DNA of 64,000 nucleotides. It comes from Marsupella aquatica. Taxonomy: Eukaryota > Marchantiophyta. A program made the position numbers and the translations under genes. Below the pieces are notes generated by a model. The model made no database searches, was not told the DNA's origin, and saw only the letters and a program-made list of their open reading frames with translations. This document shows, piece by piece, positions 20,354 to 30,802 of this stretch (its first letter is position 1; each line of letters starts with the position of its first letter). Where the stretch lies: assembly GCA_973895155.1 (NCBI GenBank), contig OZ316895.1:186001-250000 (forward strand). The letters run 5' to 3'.

Positions 20354-22150
20354 CAGGTGAAGAATAAAATTTATTAATTTCTTAACAATTATTCTTCCCC
20401 TCTTATTTCGCCCCTTCAAAAGAGTCGTCCCTCTTCCAGGTGACCCGTTTCACCCAAAGGAAAAGAAATGAAAAAGAATGAAATTGGAACAAGAATAAAA
20501 CAAAGACACAAAAAGGTACCTTAAAAAGACTCTCCCCTCTTATTCAGCCACTTGGAAAGCCATTGTCCCAGGTGACCCACTTCATCCAAAGGAATTAATC
20601 CGTGGACCCCCTGTTATTTTAGAGGTTGTTATCTAGAAATTGAAGCCTAGATGGACCTCCAAATCTAAACTAAGACAAAAAAATTTTTTTAAAATGGACA
20701 AGTCAATGTGAAACAGTTGCCAAACTTACCAAGGCAACCATAATTAACATCAATCACAAAACCAACTGCAATGTGAACTAGTGTTTAATGTGTGGGTAAC
20801 TTAATTGCCCACTTTAGCAAAACGGTGCTCAATGGTTTCCTCCATAGTACCGAAGGGATGCTAGATGCACTCAAGTTGCATCAAAAGTAATCACTTTTCA
20901 ATTCCTACACGCAGATAGACGAAAAGAGATAAGTCATCGGTGTCATCAAATCACTAACTTCGCATAATTGTTTAAGACATAAAGTTTCATGTAAACAAAT
21001 CTCCAATTGTGGAATTCGGAATGGATTGAAAGCTAGAGAAAGCTAGAGAAATTTAGAAACTCATGACCACTTTAGTACTTGATAAAATCTCCCAATGTCA
21101 CACTCATTGGAAAGCTAGAGAACTTTAGAAACTTACAATCTCCTCAAAATTCAACTAAATCTATCAATGTTAAGTTCATTAAAAAGCTAAAGAAATTCTA
21201 ACATTCATAATCTACTTAGTACTTGATAAAATCTGTCAATTTTAGGTTCATTTTCATCGAAGGGGTCAACATTTATTCAGGGGTTGTACAACATAGATTT
21301 TTATTTACGTTAGAGATTATGAAATCATGGGTAAAATCTATTTTTCAAATTACTTACTCAATTCTTATTGAATGATGACAATGCTGAGCTCATTAGTATC
21401 ATCTCTTCAAGATCTTTCCAACGCCATATTATACATGAGTTTTCATTATGATTTGACTCAGCAATGTCAAAACAATAATTGTTGTAGGGAAAATTTTATG
21501 TTTTGAATAAAAACCAAAATGTAAATAAAACCGTTACTAGGAACAATTTTACCTCAATCTTTTTGTCTTTTGATTTGCATGTCAATTTTTTTACATTCTT
21601 TTTACGGCATGGCGTCCCAGTTTTTACAACAAAGTTGCCATAAACACGAATGCAGAAGTTAATTTTATCCAAAAACAAGTCTCTTCCTGTTTGGAGCATG
21701 CAATGATGATGTGGCACGCTGTGAAGCCAGGAATTTTGGAAAGGATCCCTAATGGGGGGCCGTAATTAAAAAACAAAGAAGAAAAAACAAAGACATTGAA
21801 AATTGTAGAGAAACAAAAGAGATTCAATAGCGATAAACTCTCTAGAAAGAAACAAAACATTAAATGCTCCCTCTCATCTCCTTTTGTCTCATCCTGTTGT
21901 ACATGTACAATACTGTCAGTGGGGAAAATACTTTTACTCTCCTCAATGTAAGTCATCATGACAATAAGTGAGGCCTTGTTACAAAAGACAAAGTATATGG
22001 CAGACATGTATTGGAACCAAAGCATTGGAACCAAAGTATTTTGGGGCCATTTTTGTTCAGCGAATAAAGAACCATCTTACTAATAATTTGCGATCCAAAC
22101 CTACTCTGATGGCCTAGGTCTAGGGTGAAGCCTCTAGACACTCCTTCTAG
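20354..22150. other. AT-rich region with degenerate repeats
   Basis: No supported gene. Between about 21,026 and 21,255 an AAAGCTAGAGAAATTTAGAA-type phrase followed by a TTGATAAAATCT-type phrase recurs three to four times as a worn tandem array. The longest frame (21,624-22,034, minus) has no resemblance I can name. Confidence 0.4.
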
Positions 22151-22151
22151 G

Positions 22152-22289
22152 GTCACTTAACTTTTGGGTGCATGGAAGTGGGAGTGCAAGGAGTGGGGAA
22201 CACTTCATAAATGAAAGTGAGTCACTTAACTTTTGGGTGCATGGAAGTGGGGGTGCAAGGAGTGGGGGAAATTTTCATAAATGAGAGTG
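22152..22289. repeat. 69-bp tandem duplication
   Basis: Two adjacent copies begin GTCACTTAACTTTTGGG at 22,152 and 22,221 and stay similar through TTCATAAATGARAGTGAGT. A third, more diverged copy lies at about 23,755-23,850, followed by a shared tail (TTACTAA...GCAAAC...CCTAGAGT). The block was therefore duplicated both in tandem and at a distance. Confidence 0.75.
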
Positions 22290-25200
22290 AGTTACTAATA
22301 AATGGCAAACAAAACCTAGAGTCCGAGTGGAGGACCTTGTCACCTAGTGCCTTCACCAATCTTAGTACTCTAGCCTAAGTACCTTTGGTGTCCAAATATC
22401 TACACAAAACTCCATGAGCAAGTAACTCGATGCCTCTATCATCGCCGACAACAACTAGCTCTCATACAAAGCTACACTTGCTCCTTAACATGACCGTCGC
22501 TCAATGGTCCTTATTATCTGCACACGCAACCAAACACATTAGTAAGTAACTTATCATGATCTCCAAGACCATTGTCTTCTCTGAAGCTCAACAGTCTTTA
22601 GTAAGTAGGTCTACGAATAGAACCTTTCGGGTCCGCATGTCCTTGCAATATTAAGTTGAAGCTAAGGCCGGTACCCATTGTTCATCCAAAATAACCCCTC
22701 TATTGGGTAACGCCCATGCTTCCCCACTTTCTATCCGTCACTGGTTGACAGCCCTGCCTCTAGGACATGCCCATGACCCAAATAGTTAGCTTGTCGCGAA
22801 GCTTGCCCCAAACACCACGACCAGTTCAGCTTCGACTCTAGCAACCATCTCTAGGCTCCAACTCAATTGAGAGTCTAGGGGCACTTGGACCTCAACACCC
22901 ATGCCTACTTTGCATTGCCTCCCCAACACAAGCTCCTATGGGAAACTGAATGCGATTTGGCTGTTGTTTTGGCAGGATTTGGTAAGTTGGTGAGATAGCC
23001 CCCGTAAACCTTGAACAGACTTCTCGTTGAGAAGTTATCATTGTTTTGGTTTGGTGTTTCCCCTTACTAGCGTGACTGTTGCGCTTCACGACTTGGGCTT
23101 GCCCCTGGCCCCCAAGGAGACACCACTTCACTTATATATGCTTTTGGAAACTTGCCACCCCAAACCAACTTTGGTCCCCTATATTTGGCCCTCAACCTAG
23201 ACTCCAACTTGATCACATGGGCACACAACTAGCTTGTTATGCCCATATTAACTTTCTAGTTAGACGTCCGTAAATGAAGTGCCTAGTCTATTGTGATCAG
23301 GCTGACGCAATGCTCATGCCCAGGCCCTAAGAACTCATTGACAGTTAGGGGTTTTGGGGCGGCTACACTCGAGCCGTACCGTATCTCATGCGTCAAGCAT
23401 CCGTTGCGCATGAAGTAAACTTCTTTGGCCTTGGGCCCAAGAGAGGCTCACACTCAAGCCCTTAGAACTCAAAGTCCGGACGGGGGTTGGGATGGTCCAT
23501 GTACCCTGAGCTTGGCCCTAGCTTCACATGACCTACACAGCTCCCAATGCCCGTCTAAGTCCTTTGTGTGCATCACAAGCTCAACGCATTGCCTTTGCTA
23601 GTGCAATGCTTCATTGCCCATAAGTCTTCCCATATTTAGTCCCCACCGGATGGCCGTTCCGGAGGCCTAGACCATAGAGGAGTTTGGTGTCAGAGTCAAC
23701 GACGCTGGAGCTAAGTGATAGGGTAGTGGAGTTCCACGACTGTTGGGGTTTAGAAGCACTTAACTTTTGGGTACATGAAAATCGCAGTGCAAGGAGTGGG
23801 AACAAAATAATCATAAATGAGAGAGTTACTAACAAATTGCAAACAAACCTAGAGTTGGGGTCTAGGCTTCTAGCTCGTGAAGCCTCTAAACTGTAACCCC
23901 TAATTAGGACCCCCACCAAATTTATGTCCATGGAAAGAATTATGGGATATTATGTATCTCAAGAAAGGCAATCATGTAGGATGATTTTTGTCATCATGTC
24001 TACTCACATTCAAAGAATAGGCATTAGTGCTTGTACAGTTAGTTAGAGAATATTTGTCTTGCAAGATTTTTTTCTTAAGTATTTGACCATTCATCATTAA
24101 ATCCATTTTTTGTCATTAACTCCATCAATAATTGACCATTGATGATCATTCTTTTATGTTAAACATTCCAAGAGAGATTAAGTTCTATTTCATACTAGGA
24201 ATGGGCTTAACTTGTGTCGTGTGGACACACATTGATACGCAACTCACACCATTGCACACCATATAAGACATAAAACATTCACAATACACCCATAACAATA
24301 TGTTTTCAAGAGTCCACGACAATCTAGCTTGTGCATAACGGAACCCCGTCATAATGTACTATGTCACACCATTCTAGGTAGTATTAGAATGTATTGTACT
24401 ATCTAGATCCATATGTTTAGTATGTGTGCTATATGAGCTGATAAGGTTTTGTTAGGTTTGTGTGAGAGGGTAGTTCTCTCTTGTGGGGCATCAAAAGGTT
24501 ATCATTTGATGTTGAGCCTTGGAGAGGGGAGCTCGTGTGGTGAATATGGTGGCTAAGACTCCTTTGATGTAGCGTGGATTTCTTGAGTGCAAGGTGCGTT
24601 GGCTTGACATACGTGTGTAATGGGATCCGACAAGATTGAGTGCGTGTTGTTGGCGTCGATCGCTGTTTGGATTCTATTGAAGATTACATTGAAAGATGTG
24701 AGTTGCAACTTTTGTTGTGCGGACTGTGCAAACATAAGTTCATTTTATGTTGATTGAGTTGGCGATGGTTTGTGGAAATTGTCTGAATCTGTTGCATGGA
24801 TCCGTGGTAGCTCCAATCACATTGAATCGGGTATTGAATAGATTGTTAGTATTTTGATCTGTTGCAGTCTGTGTTTCATTGTTGGGTTGGAGATTGCGGG
24901 TTGTTTTGAGAAGAAACGATCTACAGAGGGTTGCCTGTTTAGTGAAGAACTCGAGGTGCAAGAGAGATTGCTCACTATTTTGCCGGATTTGTAAGGAGAC
25001 AGTGTGTCGATCCAGGACCTATGCTGTCATTTTGATGCATTTTTGTGAAGGAAATTACCGCTGCTAAGTGTGGATGTTGATAGATTGGGCCTCAAGGCTG
25101 AGGCGCACCTGAGCCGTGTTCCATATGAAGCATTTTTGACTCCAAAGTTGCAAGATCTGTTTGCTGCGGACTGAGAGTGAGTGTTGCCCTTAAAGCAATG

Positions 25201-25293
25201 GAAAGGAATGTTCTTAAACAGGATGGGTTGCCAGATAATTATATCCTCCCTAATTTTGACTCGTGCACTTTGAGGTACTTCACGTTCAGTATC
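22290..25293. other. No gene recognised
   Basis: About 3 kb without a supported gene. 22,300-23,600 is relatively C-rich with no frame above about 80 codons. 23,930-25,290 is AT-rich to mixed. The end (25,080-25,290) adjoins the LINE piece and may be its flank. Confidence 0.4.
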
Positions 25294-26226
25294 CTAGAGG
25301 ATACAGGCCCTGTCGTGCGGGTAGGAACTATAATCATCACCTTGGATGTAATGTAGCAGCTTTCCCAGTGATTCTGCAATCTTTATCCTGCATCCTTCAA
25401 GTACTAGCGCTCGAAAAGGAAGCTCAATCCATACTGGTAACTTAGTAAATTTTGCAGACCTTATATCAAATGAAGGGTCCCAGGGGAAGGTAAATACTAA
25501 TTTCCGCTCCAGGAACCACGGTGCACACTCTAAAGCCAAATCTCGATGCTCTGCCTTTTCAAATACAATCATATAGAAACTTTTCCCAACAAATTTCACC
25601 TGCATCACCGGCCAGCCTTGCCTCTCTACCATCCAGTCTTCCACCCATGCCCGGAATGTTGGCAGCATCGGAGTCCAGTCAGTAAAATAGCACAACATTG
25701 CACAGTTGTACAACTGCCTTACATTGCACGCTGCTTCCTCAAGACTCCAGTCCACCGTGGTGAATAGCTTAGAGCTCCAATCACCTTTTGTGTTGTCTGC
25801 AATCTCCTTTAAGATGTTAATACATTTATCCAAGACCCCTTCCCTTTCCCGTCCATCTGCCTTCTCCGGTGTTTCACGCTCAGTCGGGGCCCTAATCTCG
25901 ACCAGTTGAGGTCCAATGGCCTGAGGTCCTGCACCAGGGGTTCTGGCAGGTTCAGCATCGTGCTCAATAGTCCTACTCTTTGCCGGGCCCGGTGTGATCT
26001 CACTGTCTCTCGCCTTGCCAAGCTCATTGCTGTTCTCTTGTGGCTCCTTTGGGTCCGCCAGGCGCTTGCGCGCTTGATCCGAATTGGCATACAAGTCGAA
26101 GGGTTGTTGGGCCACAAAAAAAGGCCGGCGGCCAGGAGCATCCTGGGGCCCCCTGCCAAGGTGTGCAATCGAGCTACGTGAGTCCTGCCTGCTATATCTT
26201 GCATTATCCTCCCCTATCGACTCCAT
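25294..26226 (-). CDS. LINE ORF1 protein fragment with DUF4283 domain
   Basis: A 310-codon uninterrupted frame on the minus strand. Residues 1-130 are polar and low-complexity. Residues about 165-305 form a DUF4283-like domain (LYNCAMLCYFTDW, QVKFVGKSFYMIVF, PWDPSFDI, LPVWIELPFRALVLEGCR), found at the N-terminus of ORF1 in plant LINEs, where it probably helps bind element RNA. The frame ends shortly after SSYPHD, before the zinc knuckle that often follows, so it is probably truncated. It is the best-preserved of two copies in the window (the other is near 2,040-3,174). The next LINE pieces are on the opposite strand, suggesting a 5' inversion. Confidence 0.75.
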   Translation of the reverse strand: MESIGEDNARYSRQDSRSSIAHLGRGPQDAPGRRPFFVAQQPFDLYANSDQARKRLADPKEPQENSNELGKARDSEITPGPAKSRTIEHDAEPARTPGAGPQAIGPQLVEIRAPTERETPEKADGREREGVLDKCINILKEIADNTKGDWSSKLFTTVDWSLEEAACNVRQLYNCAMLCYFTDWTPMLPTFRAWVEDWMVERQGWPVMQVKFVGKSFYMIVFEKAEHRDLALECAPWFLERKLVFTFPWDPSFDIRSAKFTKLPVWIELPFRALVLEGCRIKIAESLGKLLHYIQGDDYSSYPHDRACIL

Positions 26227-27465
26227 AATTTAAGCAGTAATTTCAAATGGTACTTAGAGTAGAGGGTTCCTTCTCACCTCTCAATCCGCCCTTCCTTCCT
26301 GGTGTCAACAAAGTCCCTCCACCCCTATCCCGTAAGTTGCTACTTTGTAATCTCCCCGTTAGTCAGCCGTTCATTCTTCCCTTCCCCGCATCAATAGCAG
26401 GTCCCCACAGTGAGTGTCTCCTGCCCACTGCTTCTACTTCCCCTTTTTTGCCTTGTGGGTCTTCCAATCTGCCCTTTAATTTTTCCTTTCCCAATCTATC
26501 CCTGTTACTAAGTCAGATTCATGCCGCTTTGCTTGGCTTCTAAGGCCCACTGCCCTTGCTCTCCGCTATTTACTTCAGATTTTGATCTCTTACTTTGCCC
26601 TGTCTTACCCTGTTGCCAGTGACAATGGTATTACCGTCAATTCCTCAGGTCCTCAAAGCTACTTCCCCCCAGCTCCCTATGGGTCACCAGTCAGCAATCA
26701 TGATCTGCAGTTGTCAGTCCCGTATCTTGTTGCGCCTCCGACCTTACAAATGAAGTCAAGATCCAGATCCCGTCACGGCCGTGCTTACCCCTTCCCAGTG
26801 TAATTAGGTTCCATGACCCCTAATCCAAATCACTTGCTCAGCGATGGCTCTTGGCTTCCTCTCTCTCAGTGTACGCAAAATCATAGGGAAAAAAGGTGGA
26901 ACAAAGCACTTCCGCCACCCACCCTAAATTGCCAAAGCACCCCCCTGAAGAAAGGTAAACATCTCCAAATAACGCCCTGCAATTGCCCGCCAACTCTCAA
27001 TGTGTAGAACCAAACAAAGTTCAGCCACCTTCCATCCGCCACCTTATACTTCTTCCGCCCTTGGAATAGCGCCGCCCCGCATCCTTCCAGATTGTTGCTA
27101 ATCAATCTTACAAGCTGTAATCCGAATCCGCTTCCTAATGCCGCACCTCCCTAAGTAAGATTATCTCTTCAAACAGATGTAGTGGGTCTTGCACAGGGCT
27201 CTAGCAGCCACATCTACCAGCAGCACCGACCCTAAACCATGCCAGTCCTTCCTACTTTTTCGTTTAGCTTTCTTCTCCAAGCATCCCTTCCATCGCTTCC
27301 ACCTGCATTTGCAAAAGTTACACCCCCCTAGACAGGAGTAAGCATCTTAGCACCCAGTCAACTATCAATCGTAACGCTCATCCACAAGACCAGATTTGAG
27401 TACACCCAGCACACCTTCAGCTCCGTCTGTTTCCCTTCAGCCCCCTCTCCTGTCCTTAGACCCTT
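26227..27465. other. Probable LINE 5' region, non-coding
   Basis: C/T-rich on the plus strand, without a supported gene. It lies between the minus-strand ORF1 fragment and the plus-strand LINE pieces, and probably includes LINE 5' untranslated sequence and the inversion junction. I cannot place the junction exactly. Confidence 0.4.
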
Positions 27466-28400
27466 TTGGCCCGGGAATGCAGGGAAGGTCGGAATGTTGT
27501 TGCGGAGGCTGATCAGGAGAACAAGGGGGAGGCAGTGGATGACACCCCGGAGGAGTTGGATGAGACAACAGAAGGAGACCCGGAGGAGGTGTTGAGGAGC
27601 CAACTAGCAATGAATCTTCGGGTGAGATTGGGTGCGGAGGTGGTGGCTACCAGGGAGGATAATATGGTAACTACGGATATACTAGCGGTGGAATCACTGA
27701 TGCGAGAGGAAGCTGCTGCCGTGCCAGAGGTTACTAGAGTTGGGAATGGGCAATTAAGCATTTCTAAAGGTGTAGACAGGGGAGAAGGCGACCTGCTGAT
27801 GCTGCCACCTTGAAGAGACGGGGGGGCAGCGGAATTGGTTGCGCTTACTACACTACCATCCGGGGTGCTTGATGCGGGGGCACAAAGCTTTGCGCCTGCT
27901 GGGATGGCTGTCTCTACAATCGCTGATTCAATTGAATCACCCAGTGAGAGGGATGGTGCGGACCCATAAGCCTATTCATATCACGGGGACACAAATGCTG
28001 ATATGTCAGAATACGAAGAGTATGTATCTGGTAAAGGAAAGGAGAAAGCCAAGAAGCTGGACAAGAGGACACCTCCAATTACTAAGAAGGATCGGGCTCC
28101 TCAAGAGGCTAAAAAGCAACGCTCCCTCACTTTCTCATTGTCGTCTGTGCCTATGTAGGGATCGGAAAGTTGCGGGCACTGGGGGCGGAGCGGGATCAAC
28201 TAACGGTGGATATTGCTACTCCAATCGGCACGGATGAAGGGGGGGAAATGGAGCGAGCTTCTCCCCACCTGGCGGACTTAGTGATGGAGGATACAGGGGA
28301 CATGGATATTGCAATGCCAAGACGTAGCAGTGGCAGCACCGATTTGGGTACCCCATCGGGCGGGCGGGTATGTCTGTAAGCTCGAAGAGAATTGAGGGGG
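27466..28400 (+). pseudogene. LINE ORF1 C-terminal/linker remnant
   Basis: Plus-strand coding-like text moves through several frames. An acidic stretch lies at 27,466-27,813 (EELDETTEGDPEEV). A Lys-rich stretch near 28,000-28,150 reads like KGKEKAKKLDKRTPP. A Gly-rich stretch follows to 28,380. Position directly before the endonuclease start suggests ORF1 C-terminus and inter-ORF region of a LINE. Identity is inferred from position; the frame shifts show decay. Confidence 0.45.
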
Positions 28401-28411
28401 GACCGGCTTAA

Positions 28412-28682
28412 ATGGGTGGGATGCTGAGGGCTGCCTCCTGGAATGTGTGTAGGCTGTGCGAGCCCAACAGAAAGACTACGGTGAAAAACTGGATTGAATC
28501 GAGGAAGGAAAGGCTGGACATTCTAGCATTGCAAGAAATTAAAGCAAATCGGTTCAGGCTGGACATCGCATTGAGAGCAATCCTACCTTCGTATCGTTGT
28601 GTCACGTCTATACCGGAGGAGGGACGGGGAGGTACTTCCCTTATGTTACACCCTGACATTAAAGTGGTAGCATCTGGAGTGG
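28412..28682 (+). pseudogene. LINE ORF2 start: AP-type endonuclease, truncated
   Basis: From ATG 28,412 the frame encodes the beginning of an apurinic-type endonuclease domain: AASWNVCRL (usual SWNVRGL), then LDILALQEIKAN with the conserved Glu of LQE.K, then GRGGTSLMLHP. This enzyme nicks the genomic target to prime LINE reverse transcription. The frame is cut at 28,682 by the TGTGGTGCG terminus of a family A element, so only about 90 residues remain. The RT end of a similar LINE, same strand, appears beyond the retroelement nest at 55,395. Confidence 0.75.
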
Positions 28683-30696
28683 TGTGGTGCGTCCCATGGC
28701 TCCCCAAACCCAAGAAAACCCCCTTGCTCAAGCTGATTCCCGCAGGTTTCGTCCTCGGCGAGGCCGTTTCTGCGGCTTAGCGGCATGGGACGCTGCTAAC
28801 TCTCCTTCTACTACTATTAACATTTTACACACATATACTGGACAGATCCTTCATCGGGTCATGAGATACTTAGCCGGCCTATTCTAGGCCTTCCCTTGTA
28901 TTCCTCTCCTGGTCTTCCCTTAGGTATGTTTGGATTCCGCCGTCGGAATGATCCCCAATTGGCTTGGTTAAGCCGCTAAGACCTCTCTTAGCTCGACACA
29001 TCCAACTCTCACTCCCTTGCTACTTCCCTTCATTGATGTGGGCACTCTTCACACAAGTTAATGCGACACACAAATAGCAAAATGACTCCTTCTGACTAAG
29101 TTATACCATGCACTTGCCATAAAAACAGTACATCTCATACACAAGCTCTGCGAACTAAGCCGTGAGGCCAACTCTATTCAGTTCTTAGGCATGAGGAAAC
29201 ATGAATATACACGGCGGCGGCGGAATCCAAACATAGACGTGGAGGCACAATAGCGGCATGTGATAGCCAAGCCGGGACACGCTTCCCACGCCGATCACCT
29301 GCTGTTCCTCCTTCAAGATCTTCTTCAGTTGGTTGAGGAGGTACCCGTTGTAATCCCGGCTTGGGTCTGGCCTTTCTGCCAGGTAGACCTGAGCCTTGCC
29401 GATCTCTGCCCTCGGCAAGTTACAATGCATGGTCACCCGCAAGAAATCGATCATCTCTCCGATGTGCGGGTTGGTGCAGGTGTTCCGGAAGAAGCCATTC
29501 TTCGTTGATGGTCCTGGGAACGACCAGAACTCCTTGTCAGGTAAGGTCTTCCTGGTATCAACCTTGGTCTTATTACCCATCGGCAAGCCAAACACCTCGG
29601 CAATCACCCGAGGAGTGAGATAGAAATCCTTCCCATACACCCTCGTGGAATTGGTCTCCTCCCATGATCCCACGAATTCTAATAAGTCTGAGTCCGGCAC
29701 CTCCGGCTTCAGCCATGGTAATCTTATGAAGGCTTCCAAGCCGGATCCGACCATGAAGCCCTGGTACTTCTTGGTCTGCATGGCCGTAAAGCATGCATCC
29801 TCCTCCCGTGCAAAATGTAATTGCACTTCCTCTGGTAGGGTCTCCGCCCAGCCTTTCCAGGTATCATCCTTTGTTGGAATGGCATTGATGGGATCGACCT
29901 CCTCCTCTTGGGCTTCTCCCTGCCTCCTGTTCTGCTGCTCTGCTGGCTTCCTTGGTGCCGCCGACCTTGTTCTTTTTGCCGGGGTGGCCTCTTCGTTGTT
30001 GTTTCCTTTCCTCTTCATCTCGGCTGCCGTGGATGTTTCTCCTAGCACAGTTGCCTTCGTCCACCCCTCTGTGCTACCCTTCAACTCCCAGTGCACGTCG
30101 TTGCAGCGGTTGATGGCTTCCCGAATGCCGACGATTCTATCTTTGCAAAACAGAAGGTCATCGAGCTGATTGGCAGTAGGAGTCCACAAGAACTCGGCCT
30201 TGATGAGTTCTCCTCCTAAGAAGGCAGACTTCTGCAACTCCCATAGTCGAGCGAGCTCCTGCCATTCTCGAGCTGCTCTCTCCGATTCTTCATCCTCGTA
30301 AGTCCTAATGTACTCAGTTGCCCGTTCGAATAGGCATCCCCAAAAATGTGCCGCTTGATTGACGTTGCTCATACCCTCCTTGAGTCAATCGTTGGTATCT
30401 GCTCCCGCCCAGAGTGCTTGCCTAAGTAGCTGACAGTAGTTGGCCTTCCGTAGTCGTCTGCCCAGTTCGTGCTTGCAAATGAGCCACCATTCCTCGCGAG
30501 CAGTCCTTACCCCTTTCCTCCTCTGGTCTTTCCTCCCGTTGGTTACCCCTAGCCGTCGATGCTTAGTGCGCCCTAACCCTAATCGTGTTCTCTCCCCCGG
30601 CGTCCTTACCTCCGGCTTCGGCTCGGGTTCCATAGTCACCCTTAATTGTTTATATTTTCCTTGTTTTTGTTACTATACTAATGTGTTTATAGGGTA
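28683..30696 (-). mobile_element. Family A retroelement terminal unit, internally deleted (copy A5)
   Basis: Starts with TGTGGTGCGTCCC, the left terminus shared with the copies at 46,472, 61,086 and 63,642. It follows A2 to about 29,206, then jumps through GGCGGCGG-type filler to the middle of the ORF, losing the coiled-coil half. It follows A2 again to GTGTTTATAGGGT near 30,696, where it ends short of the GGCATCACA terminus and abuts gag-like DNA. It lies in the LINE endonuclease; the right target duplication is lost. Confidence 0.8.
29185..30639 (-). pseudogene. Family A ORF, N-terminal half
   Basis: Minus-strand frame 30,372-29,185 (395 codons) plus the upstream piece 30,639-30,385, separated by one in-frame TGA at a position that is CGA in other copies. 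It encodes the conserved N-terminal domain: NQAAHFWGC, then LPWLKPEVPDSDLLEF, then NGFFRNTCTNPHIGEM, then ending LGYHMPLLC. The coiled coil is replaced by an unrelated short tail at the deletion junction. Function unknown; see the A2 ORF. Confidence 0.75.
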
Positions 30697-30802
30697 TCTG
30701 TTCCTGCTTCCTGAGGGTCAGGCCGTTGTGCTCTTCCGGCTTCTAGTAGGGCCTCAATTTGCTCTGCCCTTGAGATTGGCTTGTAAGACGATCCCCTTGT
30801 AT

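Noticed and set aside
22300-23640. Possible decayed copia internal region
   Set aside because: Some phrases looked coding on the minus strand, but no protease, integrase or RT motif could be found in any frame.
29260-30169. Plus-strand frames (up to 174 codons) inside family A copies, also at 41,098, 50,005 and 54,507
   Set aside because: They recur at the same place in every A copy opposite the real ORF; their Ser-rich composition is the complement of the minus-strand protein.
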